Below, piece after piece: positions 9,969-18,436 of a stretch of DNA of 64,000 bases. The translations under genes and the position numbers were made by a program. The notes below the pieces were generated by a model that saw only the letters and a program-made list of their open reading frames with translations, did not search any database and was not told the DNA's origin. The stretch is from Marinilabiliaceae bacterium (lineage in GTDB: Bacteria > Bacteroidota > Bacteroidia > Bacteroidales > Marinilabiliaceae): positions 372,001 through 436,000 of the forward strand of contig JAFGBR010000050.1 in NCBI GenBank assembly GCA_016933045.1, written 5' to 3'. The number at the start of each line of letters is the position of its first letter. Within the stretch, counting starts at the first letter, position 1.

Positions 9969-10472
9969 ATGAAAGCAAAACAATTTTTATTCGCATTAGC
10001 TACGCTGGTATTATTAGGAGGAATGAATACCATGTTAGCACAACAAGGATCGGGAAACGGATATGGAAAAGGAAATGGAACCGGGTTATATGGTAACCAA
10101 CAAGAATGTAATCGCATACCTGATTTAACCGATGAGCAAATGGCTCAAATTCAATCATTAAGAACAGCCCATCTGAAAGATGTACTGCCACTAAGAAATA
10201 AGATGAATGAATTGCAAGCTAAACAGCGCACTTTAACAACAGGAAACAACATAGATAAAACAACTGTTAATTCAAATATTGATGAAATAACCAAAATAAA
10301 AAATTCGTTATTAAAAAAACAAGTTGCACACAGGCTTGCAGTTCGCAACATACTAACCGATGATCAAAAAGTATGGTTTGATGCCCACCAATCAAAAGGA
10401 AGAAAAGGAGGCAAAGGAATTAAAAACAAACAAGGTAGAGGTGGTCAAGGAAATAGATCACAATGGAATTAA
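9969..10472 (+). CDS. Periplasmic Spy/CpxP-family protein with two LTxxQ motifs
   Basis: This 167-residue protein has a signal peptide (1-24, ending MLAQQ), then a Gly-rich linker, then a helical domain bounded by LTDEQ (about 54-58) and LTDDQ (about 130-134). These LTxxQ motifs define the Spy/CpxP/ZraP group of ATP-independent periplasmic chaperones and stress regulators. The tail is Gly/Lys/Arg-rich. It is the last gene of the sigma factor cluster, 65 bases after its neighbour, and is closed by a strong terminator at 10471-10507. It is probably both a target and a feedback component of the sigma factor. Confidence 0.75.
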   Translation: MKAKQFLFALATLVLLGGMNTMLAQQGSGNGYGKGNGTGLYGNQQECNRIPDLTDEQMAQIQSLRTAHLKDVLPLRNKMNELQAKQRTLTTGNNIDKTTVNSNIDEITKIKNSLLKKQVAHRLAVRNILTDDQKVWFDAHQSKGRKGGKGIKNKQGRGGQGNRSQWN

Positions 10473-10507
10473 AAAAAATGCTCTGTATTAACAGAGCATT
10501 TTTTTTT
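10471..10507 (+). terminator. Terminator closing the sigma factor cluster
   Basis: Nine-base perfect arms 10478-10486 and 10491-10499 with a 4-base loop, eight A upstream and eight T downstream. The flanks allow termination in both directions, useful because the next gene converges from the right. Confidence 0.85.
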
Positions 10508-10521
10508 AATATAATAATAAA

Positions 10522-11208
10522 TCACGAATTAAGTTGAAACTTATGAAGAACCCTTACATTCTCTTTTCTTTGATACCAATCATTATAAACCAAATCAATG
10601 GCATCAACGTCAAAATTACCAAAATAAAAATTTTCATATTTTTTAAGTGCCGATATAAATAAATCTTTATTTTTTAATTTCTCACTCAACCTAACAATTG
10701 TTGAATGGGCAGTCTGAATTTGATAACGTTTATCTAACGATTGCTGTAAAATGGAATTACCAAATCCATCTCTTAACTTATTTCTAATCACATTAAGGCT
10801 ATCGTTTTTAAAAAAACCTTTAACCATAACACAAGATGGAGAAGCAGTCAAACCGTTAAACTCAATGTTAAAAGATGAAGTACCACTCAAACAATCAGCA
10901 ATTACATTTACATAATCTTCAACAAGTATATTACTAAGCGAAAAGCCATTATAACACGAAATAATTGACATAACAGTAATATGAATATCAGATTTGGGAT
11001 AAAAATACTGATTAGGTTCAATTTGATTTATTTGGTCAATTACTGTTTCAAGTTCACATATAATATTCTTTGAAGGCCTGATAACAAGTGTTATACCATA
11101 TCGATTATCATCTACAGAATCAATTTCCTTATCAATTTCATAACTATTCTCCTTAAACCTCATCAACGAATCAGAAAATAATTTCTTATAGTGTTGTTCC
11201 AAGTTCAT
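10522..11208 (-). CDS. 2H phosphoesterase superfamily (2'-5' RNA ligase-like) protein
   Basis: This 228-residue soluble protein carries two H-x-T motifs, DIHIT with H76/T78 and AHSTIV with H168/T170, spaced about 90 residues as in 2H phosphoesterases (2'-5' RNA ligase/LigT, cyclic phosphodiesterases). The two His-x-Thr pairs form the catalytic centre on 2',3'-cyclic or 2'-5' phosphodiester bonds. An extra N-terminal helical stretch (1-38) precedes the fold. It stands alone between the sigma cluster and the beta-helix gene. The substrate is unknown. Family assignment rests on the motif pair and length. Confidence 0.7.
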   Translation of the reverse strand: MNLEQHYKKLFSDSLMRFKENSYEIDKEIDSVDDNRYGITLVIRPSKNIICELETVIDQINQIEPNQYFYPKSDIHITVMSIISCYNGFSLSNILVEDYVNVIADCLSGTSSFNIEFNGLTASPSCVMVKGFFKNDSLNVIRNKLRDGFGNSILQQSLDKRYQIQTAHSTIVRLSEKLKNKDLFISALKKYENFYFGNFDVDAIDLVYNDWYQRKENVRVLHKFQLNS

Positions 11209-11356
11209 AAATAATGTCTTTAATCAACCTATAAACGTTATCAATTTCAAAATATTGGCAAATGAAGTAAATATTTAAGCATAAGATCAATTAATATACT
11301 GTTTGAATCAATTTGTACTCATCGCCATCATATTCAGATACTATTTTTAAAACAAC

Positions 11357-11377
11357 TAATTAATAATTAATAATTAA
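11357..11377. repeat. Three exact tandem copies of TAATTAA
   Basis: A 7-base unit is repeated three times and followed by a near-copy TAAATTAA, ending about 12 bases before the beta-helix gene ATG. Such a tract can gain or lose units by slippage; any effect on expression is speculative. Confidence 0.6.
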
Positions 11378-11396
11378 TAAATTAAACTATCTACAA

Positions 11397-12611
11397 ATGA
11401 AACAAACTTTTACTTTTTTACTAGCGATGTTTTTAACATCATTAACCTTTAGTAAGGCTGAAGAAATCCAAGTTGCAACAGGAGGCGATATTGCATCGGC
11501 AATTAGCGGAGCATCGGCTGGCGATGCAATTGTTTTAGAAGATGGTGGAACATATACAATCTCATCATCAATTATTATTGATAAAACAATTATAATTAAA
11601 GCGACAGATGGAGCTACAATAAAACCTAAAATAAATGTTACGGCAAGCACTGCATTTAAAACAAGTTCAACAGGAGCGGGGCTAACATTAATTGGACTCA
11701 ACATCGAAGGCCCTCAGGAAAGTTCATATTTTATTGTAACCGCTGAAGGCGATGTTATTGACCACATCAGATTTTACGACTCAGAAATACATCACTTTGG
11801 CCGCTGTGCAATACGTTCAAGCAATGATCTTACCACCTTACGCGAAGTAGTTGTTGAAAATTGTTTTATACATGATTTCACATCGAGTACCTGGAGACTT
11901 TTCTGGTTACGACACAGCAATACCGATCGCATTATAATGAAAAATTCAACATTTGCAAAATTTACCGAATCAGTACTATTTAAAGAAGGAAACGATAACG
12001 GAGCTGATACTATTATAATTAGCAATTGTACAGTTAGCGACAAAATAGGAGCTGACAAAAATGGTGTATTTCATGTAATTGCCGAAACAGTAACATCAAG
12101 TTTCTCGGTTTCAAACAGTATCATCACCAATATCGAATCCGATACAGCTACATTTGTTATGTCGCCCAATGTGGCAGATACAATTAAAAATAGTCGTTAT
12201 TATGGAATAGCAGCAACAGCAGTTCCTGTTAATATATGGAATAATGAAACAAATTACAGCGAAGCAGATCCTCAATATACTAATTCTGTTAATAATGATT
12301 ATACCATTGGAAACGAATCATTTAAAACAGCTTCCACAACTGGCAGTATTATTGGCGACCCTCGTTGGTATAACATTCTAAATGGCATGAAAGATAATAA
12401 AATTAAAACCTATGATATAACCTTTGCCAATAATGTTATCACTTCGCCAAACGAAACAGTAATAATTGAAATATATTCTATTTCGGGCAGGATGGTAAAA
12501 AAAGCCTTAAACACCAATAATGTAGACGTAACAGATTTAAACAATGGCATTTATATTGTGAAAGCAAAAAACACAAATGGCAAATCACTTGTTGCAAAAT
12601 TTGTTAAATAA
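11397..12611 (+). CDS. Secreted right-handed beta-helix protein with T9SS sorting domain
   Basis: This 404-residue protein has a signal peptide (about 1-21), then parallel beta-helix repeats (22-310) of the type seen in DUF4957/DUF5123 proteins and PL6-like lyases, including a DPRWYN segment near 321-326. The last 75 residues (YSISGRMVKK, then DLNNGIYIVKAKN) form a T9SS type A sorting domain, so it is exported to the cell surface. Proteins of this kind recur in Bacteroidota pectin loci, and the next gene is a rhamnogalacturonan acetylesterase. I see no definite lyase active site; it may bind or cleave pectin. Confidence 0.7.
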   Translation: MKQTFTFLLAMFLTSLTFSKAEEIQVATGGDIASAISGASAGDAIVLEDGGTYTISSSIIIDKTIIIKATDGATIKPKINVTASTAFKTSSTGAGLTLIGLNIEGPQESSYFIVTAEGDVIDHIRFYDSEIHHFGRCAIRSSNDLTTLREVVVENCFIHDFTSSTWRLFWLRHSNTDRIIMKNSTFAKFTESVLFKEGNDNGADTIIISNCTVSDKIGADKNGVFHVIAETVTSSFSVSNSIITNIESDTATFVMSPNVADTIKNSRYYGIAATAVPVNIWNNETNYSEADPQYTNSVNNDYTIGNESFKTASTTGSIIGDPRWYNILNGMKDNKIKTYDITFANNVITSPNETVIIEIYSISGRMVKKALNTNNVDVTDLNNGIYIVKAKNTNGKSLVAKFVK

Positions 12612-12630
12612 TCGATAATACTTAATTTTA

Positions 12631-12718
12631 GAGGCTGTAAAAAAAAGGTTTTTAAAAGTTAGACTTAGTAATTACTGTAATATTTTTCAGTTATATTTCT
12701 TTGACAGCCTCTTTTTTT
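12631..12718 (+). terminator. Inverted repeat with long loop and T run after the beta-helix gene
   Basis: GAGGCTGT at 12631-12638 pairs perfectly with ACAGCCTC at 12704-12711, followed by seven T. The 65-base loop is unusually long; this could be a terminator or the remnant of a small element with inverted ends. Confidence 0.45.
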
Positions 12719-12743
12719 ATAAAATTTCAAAAAACAATTACTT

Positions 12744-13481
12744 GTGAAACGATTAATATTTTTATTACCAATTTTATTATTATTTACGTCATTAACAGAA
12801 TCTTCAAAGCCAACAATATTTATGATTGGCGATTCGACTATGGCAAATAAAAAAGCCTCCAATTTTCCTGAAACAGGTTGGGGAGAAGCTTTATATGCTT
12901 ATACTGACACATCGAAAATTCAAATAGAAAACCATGCACGAAATGGTCGAAGTACCAAAAGTTTTATTGACGAAGGCTTATGGAAAGTTGTTATTGATAA
13001 AATAAAACCCGGTGATTTTTTATTTATACAATTTGGCCATAACGATGAAAAAATTAATAAACCAAAAGTATATGCAAGAGCCGAAACAACGTACAAATTA
13101 AACCTCGAACGTTTTATTGACGAATGCAGAACCAAGGGAGCAACACCTATATTGTTTACTTCAATTGTAAGACGTCATTTTTTAGATAACGGATTACTTG
13201 AATACACGCATGGCAAATACCCCGCGATAGTAAAACAAATAGGAACTGAAAAAAACGTAACAGTAATTGACATGGAGGCAAAAACAAAATTACTGGTTGA
13301 ACGATTTGGTATTGAAGAATCAAAAAAACTATATATGAACCTTGACTCATTAGAATACCCAAATCATCGAAAAGGAAAAGAAGACAACACTCACCTTACC
13401 CGTAAAGGCGCAATAATTATTGCCGGCGAAGCTGTCGATTGTATTAAAAAACAGATACCCGAGCTGCGAATATTCTTTTAA
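12744..13481 (+). CDS. Rhamnogalacturonan acetylesterase (CE12, SGNH hydrolase)
   Basis: This 245-residue protein has a signal peptide (about 1-20) and the SGNH blocks: GDST with nucleophile S31, an oxyanion Gly at G68 in ARNGRST, GHND with N100, and DNTH with D214/H217. The order and spacing match CE12 esterases such as RhgT/YesT, which remove acetyl groups from rhamnogalacturonan I. No T9SS domain is present, so it probably acts in the periplasm. Start is GTG 12744. It follows the beta-helix gene on the same strand and fits the pectin-degrading enzymes of the window. Confidence 0.85.
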   Translation: MKRLIFLLPILLLFTSLTESSKPTIFMIGDSTMANKKASNFPETGWGEALYAYTDTSKIQIENHARNGRSTKSFIDEGLWKVVIDKIKPGDFLFIQFGHNDEKINKPKVYARAETTYKLNLERFIDECRTKGATPILFTSIVRRHFLDNGLLEYTHGKYPAIVKQIGTEKNVTVIDMEAKTKLLVERFGIEESKKLYMNLDSLEYPNHRKGKEDNTHLTRKGAIIIAGEAVDCIKKQIPELRIFF

Positions 13482-13516
13482 CAATAGTCAATTAAAATCC
13501 ATTATTTGATCAACGA

Positions 13517-14347
13517 TTATAAAAGCCTGATTCCATCATCTTCAATCGCAACCAATCGGTTCTTATAAAGAGAACCGATACTTTTTTTAAAATTTTTCTT
13601 ACTCATGCCAAAAGTATCATAAATCGCTTCGGCATCCGATTTATCATTAAAAGGAATAAAGCCATTATTCATTTTTAAGTACGATAAAACAGTTTCGGCC
13701 ATAGATGATATTTTTTCATATCCAGGCTTATAAAGTGTTAAATCAATCTTCTCATCAGATCTGATCTTTTTTATATATCCTCTTATTTTCTGACCTTTAT
13801 CAAGAGACTCAAATATTTCGTTATGATATAAAATACCTGTATGTTCATTATTAATTATAGCAGTGTAACCAATTTCCGTTTCATCAGCAATAATCAAATC
13901 TACCTCCTGGCTATTAGAGTAAGAAGGAATAGTATTATTTAAAAACTTTTCAATTTTAGCAGAAGCAACAATCCGTTTCGATTCATCATCGAGAAAAACA
14001 TAAACAAGATAAGAACGACCTTCAATCATATCAGCTTTTTGCTCACGAAAAGGTACCAGCAAATCCTTTGTTAAACCCCAATCGAGAAATGCCCCAATTG
14101 AATTAACTGCCTTAACTCTTAAAAGTGCAAATTGATTAACCTCAGCTAAAGGAGTCTCTGTTGTTGCAATTAACCGATCTTCAGAATCGAGCGATACAAA
14201 AACAGTAACCTCATGTCCCGGTGCTGCATTTTTTTCAAGATATTTACCCGGAATCAATATCTCACCCAAGTTTTCTCCGTCTAAATAAGCTCCAAAATCA
14301 ACCATACGATTAATTTTAAGAGTATTAAATTTTCCTATTTGAACCAT
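13517..14347 (-). CDS. CvfB-like S1 RNA-binding protein
   Basis: This 276-residue protein starts with an S1-type barrel (about 3-60, FGAYLDG), followed by further S1-like segments near 70-130 and 145-210 and a C-terminal winged-helix segment (215-276). This matches the CvfB/YitL family, whose Staphylococcus aureus member binds RNA and influences virulence gene expression. The protein is cytoplasmic with no membrane segment. It follows the sensor kinase homologue on the same strand, with about 50 bases between them. Its role in Bacteroidota is not established. Confidence 0.85.
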   Translation of the reverse strand: MVQIGKFNTLKINRMVDFGAYLDGENLGEILIPGKYLEKNAAPGHEVTVFVSLDSEDRLIATTETPLAEVNQFALLRVKAVNSIGAFLDWGLTKDLLVPFREQKADMIEGRSYLVYVFLDDESKRIVASAKIEKFLNNTIPSYSNSQEVDLIIADETEIGYTAIINNEHTGILYHNEIFESLDKGQKIRGYIKKIRSDEKIDLTLYKPGYEKISSMAETVLSYLKMNNGFIPFNDKSDAEAIYDTFGMSKKNFKKSIGSLYKNRLVAIEDDGIRLL

Positions 14348-14396
14348 TTTGCAATAATATTAGGCTGCGAAAATAACAAAATAAAAATCTATTGAG

Positions 14397-16775
14397 TTAA
14401 TTATCGATATGCTTAATCGATTTAACTTTAGAGCCCGACTTATAAGGAATAGTAAAATAAAAAGTAGTCCCATTATTAACCTCCGTATCGAACCAAATCT
14501 TACCATTTAACTGTTCAACAATACCTTTCGCTATAGATAAACTTAATACTGAACCCCTATTACATAATTGCAGACTTGTATTAACAGTAGCACCAGAAGT
14601 AGAAAACACTTTATCCTTTAAATCAATATTTATACCAATTCCAGTATCTTTAATCCAAAAAATAACAGAATTTATTTTTTCATCAAAACGACACCCAACA
14701 TTAATATTACCTTTAAAAGTGTATTTAAAAGCATTATCTATCAAAATAAAGATAACCTGTTTCAACCTTAAAAAATCAGTTGCAATAATATCTTTCGACC
14801 AATCAATTTGATTTGATATAATAAAATCGACGTCACATTTAATATTATCTTTGTAACGAACATCGTAATATTTTTGTGTATCGGTAAATAAATTATTAAT
14901 ACTACCAATCGTTTCACTTATCTGTAACGATCCAGACTTAATTTGAGATATATCAAGTATATCATTAATAATTGCCATTAATTCTTCGGCCTTCGATTGA
15001 ACCAGCTTTTGATAATATATTCTTTCCGACGGTTTAATCTGATCCTCAATAAGTAATTCTGTAATACCCATTATATCAGTAATAGGAGTACGAATTTCGT
15101 TCGACATATTAGCCCAAAACAAAAGCTTACCCCTATTCGATTCTTCAGTTTTATCTCTGGCGTTTATTAATTCTTTATTAATCTTTTTAATCTTATAATT
15201 ATTATCTGATAATCGATCATTAAAAGTTTGAAATTTATTATTTGTTTCAATCAGTTCCTGCTCCATTTTTTTCCATTTAGAAACATCTCTTATTAAAACA
15301 ATAAAACGAGTAAGCACACCAATATTTTCACCTTTTCTTTCGGCCGATAATTCATACCAATTAACATTTCCATCAATTTCTAACGAATATATTGTTCCCC
15401 TATGAACTCTATTAATTGCAGCATCTGCTAATGCCATAAAAATAGAATTACATGTCTCATCGGGCAATAATTCAGTAATTGGTTTTCCTTTCCATGATTC
15501 AGGAGGAAGAAATAACTGAAAACCTTTGGGCACATGATATTCATGTATATATCCTTGCTTATCTATCTCGAATAAAAGGTCGGGTATTGCTTCTAATATT
15601 GTATTTACCTTATTTGTAGCATTTTTTAAAGAAACCATATTATCTTTAATATGAGTCAATCCTAAACATATTGACTGAATAAACTCATTATCCGATTTTA
15701 AATCAAAATCATTAAATTGGACTATATCATTACAAGTATTTATTTTTTTAAAAATATTATTAAGATAAATTATCGGTTTAACCCTATTATAAGTAATAAA
15801 AAAAACTATAATAAAAACAGCAATAATAAAAATCATTCCAACTATTATAAAAACAATTAATTGATAATTAACATTTTTATAAATATTCCTACTTAAGCAT
15901 TTATACTGATAAGTAAACGAACACTGCAATTCAGGTATATAATTTTTTTCATCGACAATAAAAAAAGATGGCTTTTGTAAATCACTATTATTACCAATCA
16001 TTCGGTTAGAAACCGATTTAAAAAAAGGAATTACCTTTTGTGATGTTTCTCCTTTAATTGTTATCAATAAGCTATCATTAAGCGATAATGAAAAATTAGC
16101 ATCGGCATTCAAAACTTTATATATATCCTTTGGAGCTGTATTATTCAATAGAATATTTAAACCAATAACTCCAGTAAACTTACTTTTTATAAACATTGGT
16201 ACAACAATTGAACCAACTAACCGCTTTTGATTGTTTAAAACAGTATAAAAAGTAAATATGTTAGGCATTAGAGATTGCCCAGTAATATTATAAACAGGTA
16301 TATTATTAAGAGAAGCGAAACGAAAACCTGGCTCACATTGCAATTGCTTGTTAGAGTCTAGTTGCCACGAAATAATATTTGTTCCTGCTTTACTTCCAAA
16401 AGATCTATTACTATTCAACCCACTTGGAGTATTTTTATATATTAAATATATATCGAGTATTTCATTATGAGTTTTAAGCAACTCCTGAATAATACTATGA
16501 TTATTTTCTTTAATAAAACAATTGAAAGTAGGGTTTATTGTTTCGTTAATAATACGCCCAATATAAAATGCATCTTTAATATTACTATTTAAAACAGAAA
16601 ATTGATGCTCAAGAAATGAGTTGGCTTTTAAGTTAGCATTTTCTAAAACCGTTTGTCGTGAGTATTTATTAGACAAAAAAATAACAGGATAAATAAAAAA
16701 AGCAATACAAATAGCCGAGAATAAAGCTATTATTAAAGGAATTTTAAGCGGAGTAAGTTTAAGAACCAATTTCAT
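14397..16775 (-). CDS. Sensor histidine kinase homologue lacking the phosphoacceptor His (probable pseudokinase)
   Basis: This 792-residue protein has a membrane segment (about 11-34), an extracytoplasmic sensor region (35-303), a second membrane segment (305-328), a PAS domain (about 388-500), a coiled coil and a kinase core. The H-box reads FWANMSNEIRTP: position 559, normally His, is Asn (codon AAC, bases 15099-15101). The N-box keeps N681 and the G1 box DTGIGI (710-715) is intact, but the G2 box reads GSVLSLS (741-747) rather than GxGLGLS, losing two glycines. Autophosphorylation on the usual residue is impossible. It has no receiver domain and could be a ligand-sensing scaffold or partner of another kinase. 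The frame is intact, so it is not simply a decayed gene. Confidence 0.88.
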   Translation of the reverse strand: MKLVLKLTPLKIPLIIALFSAICIAFFIYPVIFLSNKYSRQTVLENANLKANSFLEHQFSVLNSNIKDAFYIGRIINETINPTFNCFIKENNHSIIQELLKTHNEILDIYLIYKNTPSGLNSNRSFGSKAGTNIISWQLDSNKQLQCEPGFRFASLNNIPVYNITGQSLMPNIFTFYTVLNNQKRLVGSIVVPMFIKSKFTGVIGLNILLNNTAPKDIYKVLNADANFSLSLNDSLLITIKGETSQKVIPFFKSVSNRMIGNNSDLQKPSFFIVDEKNYIPELQCSFTYQYKCLSRNIYKNVNYQLIVFIIVGMIFIIAVFIIVFFITYNRVKPIIYLNNIFKKINTCNDIVQFNDFDLKSDNEFIQSICLGLTHIKDNMVSLKNATNKVNTILEAIPDLLFEIDKQGYIHEYHVPKGFQLFLPPESWKGKPITELLPDETCNSIFMALADAAINRVHRGTIYSLEIDGNVNWYELSAERKGENIGVLTRFIVLIRDVSKWKKMEQELIETNNKFQTFNDRLSDNNYKIKKINKELINARDKTEESNRGKLLFWANMSNEIRTPITDIMGITELLIEDQIKPSERIYYQKLVQSKAEELMAIINDILDISQIKSGSLQISETIGSINNLFTDTQKYYDVRYKDNIKCDVDFIISNQIDWSKDIIATDFLRLKQVIFILIDNAFKYTFKGNINVGCRFDEKINSVIFWIKDTGIGINIDLKDKVFSTSGATVNTSLQLCNRGSVLSLSIAKGIVEQLNGKIWFDTEVNNGTTFYFTIPYKSGSKVKSIKHIDN

Positions 16776-16871
16776 TATGGTACATTAATAAATGAGCAAG
16801 ATTGTTATTATTAAATTTAGTAAATAAGAATAACAATTGCACATTTATTTTAGTTGGCAAAATGCTATGAT

Positions 16872-17687
16872 CTAACAAATCAATAAGCGCAATGGATTGA
16901 TTGGCAGATCTTTACTCCCTCTTGACAAACCTTCACTTTCAAATTCACCAATATTATAATCTATAACCCTGGTTGCATTTAAAGCAGCAAGTATTGAAGC
17001 TCCTGTTGGCGTACACAACTCTTTATCAACAGGACCTAATTGTGAAGGAATCCAATTATTTTGAATAATATTTTTTGTAGCTGGTGCCGGAGCAGACATC
17101 TCACCATGCGAAAACTTTATTATTCCTCCTCCCAATGATACCGGGGCTAATAAATCGGCCTGTGGAGCTATATCCAGCAATTGTAATCCATACGCAGCAC
17201 CTGTAATATCTATAAGTATATCCTGCGCTTCATGTAAAAATGCATCATTTTCGTCATGTTCGTGATGATGATGGTGATTGTGATTATGTGAATGAAGATG
17301 GTCGTGATTATGCGAATGAAAGTGATGGTGATCTGTTAAAAAAGTATTTTCTTTATGAGCCTGTTTTTCGGCATCGATAAGGATTTGAAGTGCTTCTAAG
17401 CCAAACTCGCGATAAACATGATCCATTTCAAGTTCTTCGAAAATTGAATGAATAAGATGTTTCGACTCATGACCACTTAAATGTGAATGATCATGTTCAA
17501 TATCTATCACCAATCGTGTTGATCCATCAGTTGCAAGAGTAGTACCGATATGAGCTTTACCAAGTTTAGAGGCTGCAAGCCACATGGCTTTCATCATCAA
17601 ATCGTTATTTGCTCCAGCCGATATTAAAGCGGCGGCAAACATATCACCTGCCATTCCTCCGCGTGGATCTATCAATAATTTCTTCAT
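16872..17687 (-). CDS. larC: LarC N-terminal domain protein (nickel insertion for the pincer cofactor)
   Basis: This 271-residue protein matches LarC from its opening DPRGGMAGDMFAAAL to the SRGSKDLP segment near 256-263, the C-terminal end of the LarC1 half. LarC inserts nickel into the pyridinium bisthiocarboxylate made by LarE. A His-rich stretch (about 119-145, over fifteen His) is the probable nickel-binding region. The C-terminal LarC2/DUF111 domain of full-length LarC is missing, and the roughly 95 bases downstream encode nothing like it in any frame. It starts 5 bases after larB ends, in a larE-larB-larC operon. Confidence 0.85.
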   Translation of the reverse strand: MKKLLIDPRGGMAGDMFAAALISAGANNDLMMKAMWLAASKLGKAHIGTTLATDGSTRLVIDIEHDHSHLSGHESKHLIHSIFEELEMDHVYREFGLEALQILIDAEKQAHKENTFLTDHHHFHSHNHDHLHSHNHNHHHHHEHDENDAFLHEAQDILIDITGAAYGLQLLDIAPQADLLAPVSLGGGIIKFSHGEMSAPAPATKNIIQNNWIPSQLGPVDKELCTPTGASILAALNATRVIDYNIGEFESEGLSRGSKDLPINPLRLLIC

Positions 17688-17692
17688 AATTA

Positions 17693-18436
17693 TTATTTTT
17701 TTATTCTGTTTTTTGCAATTAAAGCACTAACTACAGCAGCTCTCAACCCACCGTCGATATTAACCACTGTTAAATTCGGAGCACACGAAGCAATCATTGA
17801 TGTTAATGCAGCTTCATTAGCTCTGAAACCATAACCAACTGAAGTAGGAACTCCAATTACCGGCAAAGGCACTAACGAAGCAACAAACGGAGCTAAAGCT
17901 CCCTCCATACCGGCAATAACAATAACAGCCGAAGCATCATTTTCCATTCCGCTTTTTACTGCTTCTATTACTCTTGTAGGATGAGCAATGCCTCGATCTT
18001 CGAACATTAATGGTTTTACTCCAAGCGATTTTAAAACCAATTCGCACTCTTCGGCAATAGGATGATCGGCTGAGCCTGCACTAACCACCAAAACACATCC
18101 GTTTTTTTCAGGCAATTCTCCTAAAGTAATAACTTTATCGCCTTTCAAAACAGAATGTTTTGATTCGAAATAATCACTAATACTATCGTTAAAAGGACTG
18201 CGAGAAATAATTACCCTGGGCTGATTTGATAATATTTTTTCAGTCAGTTCAATAGTTTGCTGTAACGACTTATACTCTCCATAAATAATTTCGGGAATAT
18301 TAGTACGCATTCCCCTATTAACATCAAGAATATAATTACTCGCTGTTTCCATCCACTGCAACGAAAAATGCTTCATTGCTTCGTGTTTATCAATTTTTCC
18401 CGATTGTATTTTATCAAACAGTTCGTCGAAAGTCAT
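17693..18436 (-). CDS. larB: LarB, pyridinium-3,5-biscarboxylic acid mononucleotide synthase
   Basis: This 247-residue protein has an N-terminal helical part and a C-terminal PurE-like domain (about 120-245) with VVSAGSADHPIAEE, VIVIAGMEGALAPF and VPTSVGYG, the LarB pattern. LarB carboxylates and hydrolyses nicotinic acid adenine dinucleotide, the first step to the nickel-pincer nucleotide. Its start overlaps the end of larE by 4 bases, indicating translational coupling. Length is that of the family. Confidence 0.92.
   Translation of the reverse strand: MTFDELFDKIQSGKIDKHEAMKHFSLQWMETASNYILDVNRGMRTNIPEIIYGEYKSLQQTIELTEKILSNQPRVIISRSPFNDSISDYFESKHSVLKGDKVITLGELPEKNGCVLVVSAGSADHPIAEECELVLKSLGVKPLMFEDRGIAHPTRVIEAVKSGMENDASAVIVIAGMEGALAPFVASLVPLPVIGVPTSVGYGFRANEAALTSMIASCAPNLTVVNIDGGLRAAVVSALIAKNRIKK

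Noticed and set aside
12631-12718. Inverted repeat as the ends of a small transposable element.
   Set aside because: No target duplication is visible and the T run fits a terminator better, so only the terminator was listed with low confidence.
16776-16871. Possible programmed frameshift joining LarC1 to a LarC2 domain.
   Set aside because: All frames here are AT-rich and contain no LarC2-like sequence.
17258-17338. His-codon-rich stretch as a short tandem DNA repeat or CRISPR-like array.
   Set aside because: It is the coding sequence of the nickel-binding region of LarC with no regular repeat-spacer structure.
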